From assembly GCA_025462885.1 (NCBI GenBank), contig JAOAPN010000014.1, positions 434,001 through 498,000 of the forward strand: a stretch of 64,000 bases of DNA. Direction: 5' to 3'. The stretch is from Acidobacteriaceae bacterium (lineage in GTDB: Bacteria; Acidobacteriota; Terriglobia; Terriglobales; Acidobacteriaceae). Numbering within the stretch: the stretch's first letter is position 1; every line of letters starts with the position of its first letter. Below are positions 9,428 to 18,710 of the stretch, one piece after another. The translations under genes and the position numbers were made by a program. The notes under the pieces were generated by a model. It searched no databases. It had not been told where the DNA came from and saw nothing but the letters and a program-made list of their open reading frames with translations.

Positions 9428-10486
9428 ATGGGTTACATTATGGATCTGGTAGATAAAGTCTTTGGACGACGAACTACTCTCGCCTCGTCTCTGCTTTTGG
9501 TTGGGCTGATCGCCGGGCCTTCAGTGACTGCCTCTGCGAGGGGGCCTGCGTTTCCTGTGGCGCCGAAGCCCCTTTTTCGTGACCCGATCCACGATGGTGC
9601 AGCGGACCCTACTCTCATCTGGAACAGGGCCAAAAAAGAGTGGTGGATGTTCTACACCAATCGACGGGCCGATCTTGCGAACGGAGATCCGAAGGACGTC
9701 TCGTGGGTCCACGGCACACGGATTGGAATCGCGGTCTCGAAGGACAACGGAAATACGTGGAAGTACCGAGGGACTTCGGACATCCCTTATGGCGGGAAAG
9801 ATTACACCCACTGGGCTCCGGATATCGTCTATGCAAACGGCGGGTATCACATGTTCCTGACGGTCGTTCCCGGCACCTTCAAAGATTGGAATGCGCCGCG
9901 GGAGATCGTGCATTTCACCAGTCCCGACCTGGAGCATTGGAAGTTGATTTCGAAGCTCGAAGTTGGTTCAGATCGCATCATCGATCCTTCGCTCTATCAA
10001 CTCCAGGATGGGACCTGGCGCCTCTGGTACAAGGATGAGCGCGACCACAGCCATATCCACTATGCCGACAGCAAGGATCTGAGCGGGTGGACTCAGAAGG
10101 GCGTCGCGGTCAGCGACCGCAGTGGCGAGGCCCCGAAGGTCTTTCGCTGGAGAGGCAGCTACTGGATGATCACCGATGTCTGGAAAGGGCTGGGGGTGTA
10201 TAAATCCGACGATCTGGAGCATTGGACGGTTCAGCCGAACAATCTTCTCCAAGCGCCAGGCACCCTGCCGACCGACCGGAGCGAAGGACACCACTGCGAC
10301 GTCATCGTGCATGGAGATTCGGCCTACATCTACTACTTCACCCACCAACGGGATGCCGATACAGACCCGGCACTGGCTCACTCTCGAGAGCACACCGTAC
10401 TCCAAGTCACGGAGCTTCATGAAAAAGATGGAGTGCTTACAACCGACCGCGATTCATCCGTGCACGTCGACCTCGGTCGCCCTTAG
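9428..10486 (+). CDS. Secreted GH43-like five-bladed beta-propeller glycosidase
   Basis: 352 residues with an N-terminal signal peptide (RRTTLASSLLLVGLIAGPSV then ASA). Repeated W/Y-rich blades follow. Three acidic positions match the glycoside hydrolase 43/32/68 arrangement: Asp60 in AADPTLIW (base), Asp in HWAPDIVY (transition-state residue) and Glu in GEAPKVFRW (acid). It probably cleaves arabinose-, xylose- or similar side-chain linkages outside the cytoplasm; the exact sugar is not readable. It faces a TonB receptor gene across a hairpin, and an IclR regulator lies beyond, suggesting a small polysaccharide-use locus. An in-frame ATG at 9440 is an alternative start; 9428 has the better-spaced GGAG. 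Confidence 0.85.
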   Translation: MGYIMDLVDKVFGRRTTLASSLLLVGLIAGPSVTASARGPAFPVAPKPLFRDPIHDGAADPTLIWNRAKKEWWMFYTNRRADLANGDPKDVSWVHGTRIGIAVSKDNGNTWKYRGTSDIPYGGKDYTHWAPDIVYANGGYHMFLTVVPGTFKDWNAPREIVHFTSPDLEHWKLISKLEVGSDRIIDPSLYQLQDGTWRLWYKDERDHSHIHYADSKDLSGWTQKGVAVSDRSGEAPKVFRWRGSYWMITDVWKGLGVYKSDDLEHWTVQPNNLLQAPGTLPTDRSEGHHCDVIVHGDSAYIYYFTHQRDADTDPALAHSREHTVLQVTELHEKDGVLTTDRDSSVHVDLGRP

Positions 10487-10552
10487 AGGATGGTTCGGGT
10501 CGGATTGCCCTCGTATGTATCAGTTGTGTTGAATCCATATCTACTGCATATC

Positions 10553-10590
10553 GGATGGGCGGACCCTATGAAAGCAAGTCCGCCCGATCG
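10553..10590. terminator. Hairpin between convergent genes
   Basis: GGGCGGAC (10557-10564) and GTCCGCCC (10578-10585) pair perfectly around a 13-base loop. The stem can extend through GAT/ATC with a one-base bulge. There is no clear T tract, so it would be a weak or Rho-assisted terminator serving both convergent genes. Confidence 0.5.
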
Positions 10591-10592
10591 GG

Positions 10593-13500
10593 TTAGAAGT
10601 GGACGCGTAGCACGAACTCCATGGTGCGCGGATCGGTGGTGCTGGTCACCTGGCCGAAGTTGTTCTGGAACGCGCCGCTGGAGCTGTAGTTAGGCTGGTA
10701 GGTGCCGTTTGCCTGCACAGCGCCGAGCGTAGCTACGTTCGTCGCGCCGATGTAGAAGAACGACATGTGGTTCGGAGCGTTGAACATCTCGGCACGGAAC
10801 TCCAGACCGATCTGTTCGTGAATGGCGATGTTCTTTTGGAGTGCCACGTCCCAGTTGTTGAAGAGCGGTCCTTTGATGGCGTCGTAGCCCAGATTGCCGT
10901 AGGTTCCGGGAGCAGGCGCGGCAAAGGCGGCCGGGTCGAGGTATTGCTTCCCGTTATGCGCGTATGGATTGCCAACCAGGTTCGGGCGTTGTGCAACGTT
11001 GGCCGTTGTGACGAGGTTGCCTGCGACCGACAGACCGGAGGGTTGAACCACATTGATCGGCAAGCCATTCGCGATGCGGGTAATGCCGGAGAGCTGCCAA
11101 CCACCCACAGCCTGCTTGTACCACGCGTGCTCATGCTGCCAGAACGGAATGGGATAAACATAGCTGGCGACGAAGATCTTTGGCTGATTGAAATTGGCGG
11201 GACCGTAGTCGGCATGGATGTTGTTGCTGTCCTGGGGTTGGTAATCGAAGGTGGAGCCATCGGTCAATGACTTGGACCAGGTGTAGGAGAGAGTGACGAG
11301 GCCGCCCTTGCTGAAGCGGGTCTGCATGCGTGCTTGCAACGAGTTGTAGTTGGAGTGTGCTCCATTGGTGTACTGATAGATTTCGCCGTAGCCTTTGTAG
11401 GGGCGTAGAGCATTTCTTGCCACAGTAGGATTTGCGTTCTCGGTGCCTGCCACCGCCTGGTTCAGATTCTTGCGGTAGGTCAGGTTCGTGGAACGTGAGC
11501 CCACATAGTTCACCTCGACCGAGGTGTTGCTGAACACCTTTTGCTGCACGCCGAAGCTGTAATTGTGAATCCGCGGTGGCACAAGGTTGTGATCTCCCGA
11601 ATTGGAGATGTTGGTCGGTGCCGAAGAGGTGCCGAGGCTACCCAGGCTGTCCGCATTACCGGCGCTGGCGAGCGAAGCGACGGCAGTGAACGGTAGCTGT
11701 GAAACCGCGCCGTAGATGTAGTTTCCTTCGACGCGCTCGTACGACATACCGTAGCCGCCGTGTACAACAGTCTGTTGCTTCCCGGTCAGATCATAGGCAA
11801 ATCCGGCGCGCGGGGCGAAGGTGTTGTAGACGGTATTGACGATGCCACCCGGCAGGCCATGGAATAGCGCCAGCACTTGAGGGTTGTTGTACACGCTCGG
11901 CGCGACCACCTGCTTGGCCTTATCGGAAAAGCCAGTGCCGGGAAGCACAAGGCCGTTGTAAGGAGCGGGAGCAGCAGTGATCAGGCCACTGGTGGGGTTG
12001 ACGGTCGCGGCCTTGGTCGGATCGTAGTAGTTCGGATCGAAGAAGGCGGTGTTGTTGGGCCAGCTGGAGATCGGCGGCATGTACTGCCAGCGGAGGCCCA
12101 GGTTCAGGGTCAGACGGCGGCTCACGGTCCAGTCATCCTGCACGTACGTTTCGAACTGGACGAAGCGAGCTTGAACCTGCGGAATGTTGCTGCCTTCCGT
12201 GTAGCTGGCGAAGTTGCCAGCCACAAGTCCAGCGAGGTTGCTGAACGTAAACGCACCATTCAGTTGCGGCGGTGCAGTCTGGTTCTTGCGGGCACGCCAG
12301 AAATAAGCACCTGCCTTGACAGAGTGATTGCCCAACACACGAGAGAAATCATCCTTCAGCGCATAGATACGCTGAGAGTTGTCGAACTGTCTTGGAGTCA
12401 CACCAGGATTGCCAAAACCGGAGATTGTGATCTGCGGAATGAGGGGCGAAGCGTTATATAGGGTCGCATAGGTCAGGCCGTAGTCGGTACGGTTGATCGG
12501 CTTGCTTGCAAACTGGGGGTTGGACCGGATGTTCCCACCCTCGTTGATGATGTTTCCAGAGTAGGAACCCGTCGCGACGTTCACGGTCTTGGAGTTGAAG
12601 GTATGGGTCCAGGACAGGGAGGATGTCAGGCCCGGGATCGTCCGATCATAGATGACATAGTTGGTCGGGTTGCCGACGTTCAGCACGTTGTCGTGAACGA
12701 AATGTCCACTGATCTGGTTCTTTTCATTCAGGCTGTAATCAATCTTGACCAGGTACTCCGACTGGTTGTTGTTTCCCAGGCTCAGGTATCGGTAGTTGCC
12801 GCTAGGATCCTGTAGAACCGTTGCTGCAAGGGCTCGTCCAGTTGCCGTCGATGGCCCAGTGGCGATAGCTGCCGCTATGGCTGCCGGTGTGGGAACCGAT
12901 GCGTTGGTCACAGTGGAGGTGCGCAGGCGCTTGTACTCCTGCGCGGCAAAGAAGAAGAGCTTGTCCCGGTTCTGATTGAAGAGACCCGGAATCCAGATGG
13001 GACCTCCGATGGTGTAGCCGAAATCGTTATAGCGTAGCGGTGCTTTGATCGGGGCCTGGCTATAAGAGCTGAGCGCACGGAAGGGGTAGGCCTGAACGGC
13101 ATCGTTACGGATGTACTCGTACGCGCTGCCATGGAAGTCGCGGCCGCCGCTCTTGATCGCGACAGAGACGGTCGCGCCGGAGGTGCCGCCGTAGCTGGCG
13201 TCGTAGCTGGATGCGACGTTGCGGAACTGCTGCAGTGAGTCGGGAGAGATATTGACGAAATTGTTGCCGCCACCGCCGTTGTCTTTGTTGTCGACGCCGT
13301 CGATGAAGAAGTTCGCCGAATCGGTACGGATACCATTGACGGACTGCGAGTTGCCGTTGACGCCGTAGGTGCCGAAGATGGCAAAGCCACTGGCTACAGT
13401 TTGTGAGACACCCGGCTGCAGCGTCAGAAGCTGAACATAATTGCGGCCGTTCAACTGGATCTGGGTAGCTTCTGTGCTGGTGACCACCCCACCGATTTCT

Positions 13501-13892
13501 GCGGTGGTCGTCTGTATCATCGCCATGTCAGCTTTTACTTCGATGGATTCACCGACCTGACCCACCGAGAGCTGAATCAGTACGGCAGGCTTCGCGCCCA
13601 CGTCCACGGTCACACCGGTCAGCACGGACTTCTTGAAGCCTTGCATCGTCGTGGCGATGGTGTAGGTGCCTACTGGCAGGTTAAGGACGACATAGAAGCC
13701 GTCACCGTTGGTCTGGACAGTGCGGCTCAGTCCTGTGGAGCCATTGGTTGCAGTTACTTCCGCGCCTGGAATCGAGGCACCCGTCTGATCGGTGACGGTA
13801 CCGCTGATCTGTTGGCTGTCCACCGTCTGGGCATGCATGACGCAGGTCGAGACGCATGCCAGCAAAACGGAGCTTAGTGATGCAAATTTCAT
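10593..13892 (-). CDS. TonB-dependent receptor with carboxypeptidase-regulatory-like N-domain
   Basis: About 1,099 residues. The start is placed at the ATG at 13892 (MKFASLSSVLLACVS), because GGGGGT lies 9 bases upstream and a signal peptide ending MHAQ begins there; the frame is open for 11 codons further upstream. Domains: signal peptide; a carboxypeptidase-regulatory/SusC-like beta-sandwich (QQISGTVTDQTGASIPGAEV, about residues 25-110); a plug (IQLNGRNYVQLLTLQPGVSQ, VNGIRTDSANFFIDGVD); and a long beta-barrel ending MEFVLRVHF. It would import a large ligand across the outer membrane using TonB energy. A strong promoter lies about 140 bases upstream. The neighbouring GH43-like enzyme and IclR regulator point to a carbohydrate or aromatic substrate. 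Confidence 0.92.
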   Translation of the reverse strand: MKFASLSSVLLACVSTCVMHAQTVDSQQISGTVTDQTGASIPGAEVTATNGSTGLSRTVQTNGDGFYVVLNLPVGTYTIATTMQGFKKSVLTGVTVDVGAKPAVLIQLSVGQVGESIEVKADMAMIQTTTAEIGGVVTSTEATQIQLNGRNYVQLLTLQPGVSQTVASGFAIFGTYGVNGNSQSVNGIRTDSANFFIDGVDNKDNGGGGNNFVNISPDSLQQFRNVASSYDASYGGTSGATVSVAIKSGGRDFHGSAYEYIRNDAVQAYPFRALSSYSQAPIKAPLRYNDFGYTIGGPIWIPGLFNQNRDKLFFFAAQEYKRLRTSTVTNASVPTPAAIAAAIATGPSTATGRALAATVLQDPSGNYRYLSLGNNNQSEYLVKIDYSLNEKNQISGHFVHDNVLNVGNPTNYVIYDRTIPGLTSSLSWTHTFNSKTVNVATGSYSGNIINEGGNIRSNPQFASKPINRTDYGLTYATLYNASPLIPQITISGFGNPGVTPRQFDNSQRIYALKDDFSRVLGNHSVKAGAYFWRARKNQTAPPQLNGAFTFSNLAGLVAGNFASYTEGSNIPQVQARFVQFETYVQDDWTVSRRLTLNLGLRWQYMPPISSWPNNTAFFDPNYYDPTKAATVNPTSGLITAAPAPYNGLVLPGTGFSDKAKQVVAPSVYNNPQVLALFHGLPGGIVNTVYNTFAPRAGFAYDLTGKQQTVVHGGYGMSYERVEGNYIYGAVSQLPFTAVASLASAGNADSLGSLGTSSAPTNISNSGDHNLVPPRIHNYSFGVQQKVFSNTSVEVNYVGSRSTNLTYRKNLNQAVAGTENANPTVARNALRPYKGYGEIYQYTNGAHSNYNSLQARMQTRFSKGGLVTLSYTWSKSLTDGSTFDYQPQDSNNIHADYGPANFNQPKIFVASYVYPIPFWQHEHAWYKQAVGGWQLSGITRIANGLPINVVQPSGLSVAGNLVTTANVAQRPNLVGNPYAHNGKQYLDPAAFAAPAPGTYGNLGYDAIKGPLFNNWDVALQKNIAIHEQIGLEFRAEMFNAPNHMSFFYIGATNVATLGAVQANGTYQPNYSSSGAFQNNFGQVTSTTDPRTMEFVLRVHF

Positions 13893-14031
13893 TTGTGACC
13901 CCCATAAACAATTCAACTTCAACAAAATGCGTGCAGTAATGATTCAGCTTTCGCGCCCTGACGATCCTCCTCGTGAGAGGTGCAGGAATGCTTGCGGAAG
14001 CTGGAAGAGCAGTTTTATACGCGGCGCAAAC

Positions 14032-14060
14032 TATATAGGAATGGGGGACAACGCTGTCAA
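14032..14060 (-). promoter_or_regulatory. Sigma-70-type promoter of the TonB receptor gene
   Basis: On the minus strand TTGACA (14060-14055), a 17-base spacer and TATATA (14037-14032) form a near-perfect housekeeping promoter. The predicted start lies near 14025, giving a leader of about 130 bases. GACAACGCTGTC, a dyad overlapping the -35 box, could be a repressor site. Confidence 0.7.
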
Positions 14061-14174
14061 GGCAAATCTTTCCCGCTGATTTGCGGGCATTTCTCTGCCC
14101 GTGTCGGGCCGGTTCAGGGAGTTTTATTCGAAAATGGCGAACATTCGCTGGAGGAGGGAGAGGGGTTCAAGCGC

Positions 14175-14207
14175 ACTCCAATGGTGTGGGTTTCATACTA
14201 TTGGAGT
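14175..14207. promoter_or_regulatory. Inverted repeat ACTCCAAT-N17-ATTGGAGT
   Basis: Perfect 8-bp arms at 14175-14182 and 14200-14207, separated by 17 bases. It lies between the IclR gene and the TonB receptor promoter, about 115 bases upstream of the -35 box. The same ACTCCAA core is repeated in front of the IclR gene, so it is a candidate binding site for that regulator. Confidence 0.4.
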
Positions 14208-14224
14208 TATGTTTTGATTTGTAC

Positions 14225-14236
14225 AGTTTGCAAACT
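14225..14236. promoter_or_regulatory. 12-bp perfect palindrome AGTTTGCAAACT
   Basis: A self-complementary dodecamer in the IclR-TonB receptor intergenic region, 18 bases from the inverted repeat at 14175-14207. It could be an operator. No protein can be assigned from sequence alone. Confidence 0.35.
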
Positions 14237-14453
14237 ATTGCCAAATACGAAGTGCGGCTTTGCTCTAGCCCCTCGACGGGACGTTGCATAGCCGGAGGCG
14301 CATTGAGTCTGGCCGGGAAGAAGTTGTGGATGTACTGAGCCGGAGTCTTTTGGAGCGAAGCGATGCTGGATCGTCCCCCGCAGCAAGCGAACGTCTCCCA
14401 CTAAGTCACGCGGCCATCCAAGCCCCGGTCAAAGTCCGATTCAAGTGCGGGTC

Positions 14454-15260
14454 TCAGCCAGCAAATTGCTTTCCGCCGATGGCCTCAGTGATCTCCTGTG
14501 TGCTCTGGCGCAAAGCTTCGGTAACCTCGGCGCCGCTGATAGCCGAGCCGCTGTATTGTATAAACGGCACCGTCAAAGCCCCGATTGCAGCGCCGCGATC
14601 ATCAAAGATTGGGGAACTAATATTCAAGATTCCCTTTACCAGGTAACTTGCGCGCTTCTCGTAACCAGCCCTGCGAATCCGCGCCAGATGTACTTCGAGA
14701 TCCTCTGGTGGCGTTCTCCCCGTTTCCCGGGTCCACTCGCTTACCATGCGCTCTCTCTGTTCAGGACTCTGGTGTGCCAGCAGTACGTATCCACTGGCCG
14801 CCTCCATCAGGTCTACGGTAGATCCCAGCTTGACATAGAAACCCAGATTCGTAGGGGCATTTACCTGCGCCAGAATCACCACTCGCGCCCCCTCAACCAC
14901 GCCAAGATGACATGATTGCAGCGTGTCATGTGCAAGTCGCTGCATCACTGGAAGCGCATCGGCAATAACACGTTCCGTTGGAGGGTGTTCCTGGACCAAC
15001 TTAAAAAGCTTCAGTGTGAGTGAAAACCGCTCATCGCTCAGTTGAGCGATATAGCCGCGGCGTTGCAGGCAAAGCAGCATTCGGAAGATCTCAGAGACGG
15101 TGCGATTGAGTTCACGGGCAATCTGACTTTTGGTAAGCCCTTGGGGCTGATGAGCCAGTAACTCCAGGACATCGAGTCCCTTTTCAAGTGCCGGGGTCGC
15201 GTAGCTCTGCGGTTTCTCTTTTTTAGCGAAGATCTTCTTTTTCAGAACCATGCATTTCAC
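14454..15260 (-). CDS. IclR-family transcriptional regulator
   Basis: 268 residues. A winged HTH occupies about residues 20-85 (ALEKGLDVLELLAHQPQG, LTKSQIARELNRTVSEIFR, LQRRGYIAQ). The IclR effector domain follows (DTLQSCHLGVVEGARVVILA, SGYVLLAH, GAAIGALTVPF). IclR proteins bind small acids or sugars and repress or activate nearby catabolic genes. It lies upstream of and in the same direction as the TonB receptor, with palindromes between them, so that receptor and the GH43-like gene are its likely targets. The start may be the second Met, at 15251 (MVLKKK). Confidence 0.92.
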   Translation of the reverse strand: MKCMVLKKKIFAKKEKPQSYATPALEKGLDVLELLAHQPQGLTKSQIARELNRTVSEIFRMLLCLQRRGYIAQLSDERFSLTLKLFKLVQEHPPTERVIADALPVMQRLAHDTLQSCHLGVVEGARVVILAQVNAPTNLGFYVKLGSTVDLMEAASGYVLLAHQSPEQRERMVSEWTRETGRTPPEDLEVHLARIRRAGYEKRASYLVKGILNISSPIFDDRGAAIGALTVPFIQYSGSAISGAEVTEALRQSTQEITEAIGGKQFAG

Positions 15261-15341
15261 CAGTAAAACTTAATGCTCTGATAGAGTAGCGCAGTCGTAG
15301 TCTTTTTCGTTCAAGCACTCTGGCGTTTTGGGTGAGTCAAT

Positions 15342-15365
15342 GAACTCCAAGCCAAGGAACTCCAA
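15342..15365. promoter_or_regulatory. Direct repeats of GAACTCCAA upstream of the IclR gene
   Basis: GAACTCCAA occurs at 15342-15350 and again at 15357-15365, 15 bases apart. The core matches the arms of the inverted repeat at 14175-14207. This is consistent with autoregulation by the IclR protein, but that is inference. Confidence 0.35.
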
Positions 15366-15421
15366 CAGGACAAGGGCGGGCTTAGTTTGCCAGGTCTTTC
15401 GATCTGCGATTGAAGTGTATT

Positions 15422-16150
15422 TCAGAGTGCGCTGGCAGCCTGCGGAAGGCTAAGCGTCGCGAAGAATCGGTGAAGGGAAGTGCCTACGCCGACCGAGTTA
15501 GTGGGAGTTAGCAGGGGCGACCAGCGCAGCGTCCGACGCGGCAGCGGGGCCTCCATCTGGACGGAGTTGAGTTGATGGCAGGTGTCGCAGCCGGTGGGCG
15601 CGACCTTCTGCGTGTGGCAGGAGATGCAGCCGCCCATGGAGATGTCCTTCTCGAGGGCGATCGCGTCCCGTTGCGCTACGGGGCCGTGGCAGTCCTCACA
15701 CTGCGCTCCGGCGCTGGTGTGAGTCTTGTGGCTGAAGGTCACGAACGATGGCAGCCGATAGACGCGGACCCACTGCAGCACCTGGTTGTTTTTTGCGGCG
15801 TCGGCAATGCGCTTGATGTCCGGCTTGTCCGTGGCGATGGCGGCATGGCACAACATGCATTTGGCTGGCTGCGGCATGGCAACGGTGGATCCATTGCGGG
15901 AGGGCTCGTGGCAGTCGGTGCAGGCCATCTTTGCTTCAGTGATGTGCTTTTTGTGGCTAAAGGCGACGGGCTGGCCGGGGGCTGGCGCTGGATTTGTGAT
16001 GGTTGGAGCGCCGGTGGACGCCTGCGTTCCGGGCGCTGCTGTGGTTGGAGGGGCAACCGCCGCGGGTGCCGCGGGAGCATCCTGGGCGCGCACGGCGACT
16101 GCCATACAGAACATGATGGCGAGAAGCAGGAAGCGCCGCACGCTAGACAT
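15422..16150 (-). CDS. Secreted five-haem c-type cytochrome
   Basis: About 242 residues from the ATG at 16150, which overlaps the end of the GMC oxidoreductase gene by 8 bases. A signal peptide ([18 protein letters not shown]) is followed by a Pro/Ala-rich linker to about residue 60. Five CxxCH haem motifs follow at residues 77-81, 98-102, 151-155, 175-179 and 188-192. Extra His residues (FSHKKH, FSHKTH) resemble the axial ligands of cytochrome c3/c7-like proteins. It probably takes electrons from the flavoprotein encoded just upstream and passes them to the respiratory chain. The final 45 residues carry no motif. Confidence 0.85.
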   Translation of the reverse strand: MSSVRRFLLLAIMFCMAVAVRAQDAPAAPAAVAPPTTAAPGTQASTGAPTITNPAPAPGQPVAFSHKKHITEAKMACTDCHEPSRNGSTVAMPQPAKCMLCHAAIATDKPDIKRIADAAKNNQVLQWVRVYRLPSFVTFSHKTHTSAGAQCEDCHGPVAQRDAIALEKDISMGGCISCHTQKVAPTGCDTCHQLNSVQMEAPLPRRTLRWSPLLTPTNSVGVGTSLHRFFATLSLPQAASAL

Positions 16151-17714
16151 TCCCCTTGCGCATCTCCTCCGCCAGGTACTCGGAGGCGCGTATGGCCAGG
16201 GCGCACATAGTGACCGTTGGGTTCTGCCAACCGGCAGAGACGAAAACGCTGGCATCCGTAATGAAGAGGTTCTTGATGTCGTGGCTCTGGTTCCACTTGT
16301 TGACTACGCTGGTCTTGGGACTATCGCCCATGCGAGCAGTGCCTTGTTCGTGAATGGAGTATCCCGGTGGGTTGAACTCGTAGTTCTTGACCAGCACCTC
16401 AAACCCGGCAGCTTCGGCCATGGCGGCGGTGGTGTCGACCATGTCCTTGGCCATGTTCACTTCGTTGTCGCCGTACTTGGTGCTGATGGTCAGGGTGGGC
16501 ATGCCCCAGGCGTCGACCACCTGCTTGTTCAGGACGACGTGGTTCTCGTAGTGCCCCAGCGTCTCACCCATGATGTTGGTGGTGAAGCCGCTGCCGTTGT
16601 ACTCCTCAAGCTTCTTGTCCAGGGTAGGGCCGTACTCGGGGAACCAGCGCGCATCCATCGGGCCGTTGCCGCTGGAGACGTTGACAGCGTAACCACGGAG
16701 GTAGCCGGGCGTCTTGGTCTCAAGGTTGCGGAAACGCGGAATGAGCGCTCCGCCGCCGGTGACGTTGCGGCCACCCTTGCCTCCGCGAGCCTCTGGCACG
16801 GAAGCCGCGATTCCTGCACCGTAGATCTGGTCGCACAGGTAATGACCCAGCACACCGCTGGAGTTGGCAATGCTTGAGATCATGAGCAGGCGTGTGGTCT
16901 CAAGCGTGCCCGCAGCAACGATGACTACGCGCGCCTTCAGCGTCATCTCGCGGTGCGAGTGGCGGTCGATGAAGATGACGCCGTCTGTCTTTCCAGTGTT
17001 CTTGTCCACTGTGATCTGGCGCACGATGGCATTGGGAATGGTGGTGAGCTTGCCGGTCGCGACTGCGTCCGGGATGAAGAGGTTGATGGAGGCGGCGAGA
17101 CCTCCTACGCCGCGGGCGGACCGGGCCTTGGTGACGGGAACGCCCATCTTCTTGCCGGCATCGACAAAGCGCTGCATGGCACCAGACCACGGTGCATTGT
17201 CCTCGATAAAGTTGCCGTCGGGGTACTGCGGAAGGCCGTCGGTATGACCGGAGACGCGGAAGAGACCCTCGACGCGCGGGTAGAAGGGAGCGAGATCCTT
17301 GTAGCTGATAGGCCAGTTCTCGCCAAAACCGTCGTGGTCCTTCGACTTGAACTCGTAGTCGCTGTGGCGGAAGGACTGGCGACCCCAGAAGGGTGACCGG
17401 CCGCCTACGCTGCGGATGCGTACCCAGTTGTACTGCTGGCCCACGGGGTAGTTGTACGGGATCACCTTCTCGTCGACCCACTGGTTAGCACTGAACTCGC
17501 TGGACTGAAAGATGTGCGGGTGGCGGCCCGGGGCGTCAAAGCCGCGATAGGGCAACTGGCTCGCCGGTTTCAGGGTACGGTCCCGTTCGAAATTGATCAT
17601 GGGGCCTGCATCCAACATGGTGCAGGAGATGCCTTTTTCCGTCAGGATCTTTGCGGCCAAGCCGCCGGTGTGACCTGACCCAATGATCAGGACGTCAACC
17701 TTCTTGTCTGCCAT
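16143..17714 (-). CDS. GMC-family FAD oxidoreductase (large dehydrogenase subunit)
   Basis: About 523 residues from the ATG at 17714 ([14 protein letters not shown]). The dinucleotide-binding motif GSGHTGG opens the protein. GMC C-terminal landmarks include [31 protein letters not shown] and [16 protein letters not shown]. It lacks its own signal peptide and would be exported folded with the Tat-type small subunit encoded upstream, as in gluconate 2-dehydrogenase and related sugar or alcohol dehydrogenases. The predicted reaction is oxidation of a sugar or polyol hydroxyl in the periplasm with electrons passed to the cytochrome. The order small subunit - GMC - cytochrome is complete. The exact substrate is unknown. 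Confidence 0.92.
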   Translation of the reverse strand: MADKKVDVLIIGSGHTGGLAAKILTEKGISCTMLDAGPMINFERDRTLKPASQLPYRGFDAPGRHPHIFQSSEFSANQWVDEKVIPYNYPVGQQYNWVRIRSVGGRSPFWGRQSFRHSDYEFKSKDHDGFGENWPISYKDLAPFYPRVEGLFRVSGHTDGLPQYPDGNFIEDNAPWSGAMQRFVDAGKKMGVPVTKARSARGVGGLAASINLFIPDAVATGKLTTIPNAIVRQITVDKNTGKTDGVIFIDRHSHREMTLKARVVIVAAGTLETTRLLMISSIANSSGVLGHYLCDQIYGAGIAASVPEARGGKGGRNVTGGGALIPRFRNLETKTPGYLRGYAVNVSSGNGPMDARWFPEYGPTLDKKLEEYNGSGFTTNIMGETLGHYENHVVLNKQVVDAWGMPTLTISTKYGDNEVNMAKDMVDTTAAMAEAAGFEVLVKNYEFNPPGYSIHEQGTARMGDSPKTSVVNKWNQSHDIKNLFITDASVFVSAGWQNPTVTMCALAIRASEYLAEEMRKGNV

Positions 17715-17746
17715 GCGCTCTCTACCTTCTGGTAACGGAAACTGTT

Positions 17747-18499
17747 TTAGGAATGCGCCTGTCGGGCGACGGGTGCGGACGCCTTCGGCGTGCCGTGGCT
17801 CACCCATGTTTCAATGCCTGGATCGATGGGGGCCCAGTAGAGGCCCACGCCCGGGGTGCGTTCGCCGGAAGCTTCTGCAGCGGCTGCCCAGGCCGGGGAA
17901 TTCATAGTCGCCGTGCGGATCTCACGGTGCACCAGTGCAATGAAGCGCTCGTGCTTCTCTTTGGGCGGATGATCGTTGATCCAGCCCTTCAGGTAGGGTC
18001 GGATGACGGCGTCAGCCTGCTTTGCGTCCGCCTTGGCGAAGGCGACACTGAACTTCTTCACCGTGTCCGCATTCAGGCGATCGAGGCCTTCGTTGTACAT
18101 GGCCTGCCGGTCCGTGGGCGAGCCGCCGAGGAGGAAGTCCAGGAACTCCGGCGCACCGGCCTGGATGGCACCTGGATAGTCGCTGCTGACAGGCATCATG
18201 ATCGCGCAGAGTTGCACGAGGGTCGCATAACGAGCGGCGGTGAAATAACGCACATCCGTGGTGGCGACAATGTCGGGTGCCGTAACCGGAATGTTGGGTG
18301 TACGGAATTCAGCCACCTGCTGCATTCGCGTCGTGGCGGCAGGACTGGATGCCGTATTGGGGGCGACCGCCTGTGCCCCCTGATCTACCGTTCCTGTAGC
18401 AGGCACAGGGTTCTTCGCCTGCGGTGGTGCCTGTTGGCCTAGCGCTGTTGCGGTCGCCGTCGCAACGGCAAACCCCTTCACAAAGTCACGCCTCTTCAT
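17747..18499 (-). CDS. Gluconate 2-dehydrogenase subunit 3-family protein (Tat-exported)
   Basis: 250 residues. The N-terminus MKRRDFVKGFAVATATATAL is a twin-arginine signal. A low-complexity Ala/Pro/Gln stretch follows (about 22-75). The C-terminal domain (TAARYATLVQLCAIMMPVS, PGAIQAGAPEFLDFLLGG, VHREIRTATMNSPAW) matches the gamma/small subunit of membrane-bound gluconate-type dehydrogenases. It chaperones and exports the GMC subunit encoded 32 bases downstream. It is the first gene of the three-gene operon. Confidence 0.88.
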   Translation of the reverse strand: MKRRDFVKGFAVATATATALGQQAPPQAKNPVPATGTVDQGAQAVAPNTASSPAATTRMQQVAEFRTPNIPVTAPDIVATTDVRYFTAARYATLVQLCAIMMPVSSDYPGAIQAGAPEFLDFLLGGSPTDRQAMYNEGLDRLNADTVKKFSVAFAKADAKQADAVIRPYLKGWINDHPPKEKHERFIALVHREIRTATMNSPAWAAAAEASGERTPGVGLYWAPIDPGIETWVSHGTPKASAPVARQAHS

Positions 18500-18710
18500 T
18501 CACGGAATCCTAGTAGTCTCAGCAGGAAACGTCAATGTTACGGAGGTCTCAAGCCGTTGCAGTGTCATCTCTGGCTGGCAAACGGTCCCAGCCGATTGGG
18601 GTTTGATATCAAGACGATGTGCCGCATGGACATGGCCAATTGCAGTGGCGGTATCGCGAGATGTCGCTGGCGGGGCTGGTGCTGAACATGATCGAGTGTT
18701 GCGGTGTGGG

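Larger units (their letters stand above)
13893..14453. other. Regulatory intergenic region upstream of the TonB receptor
   Basis: 561 bases without a credible gene. It holds a consensus promoter for the receptor (14032-14060), an 8-bp inverted repeat (14175-14207) and a 12-bp perfect palindrome (14225-14236), each listed separately. The rest shows nothing I recognise. Confidence 0.55.
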
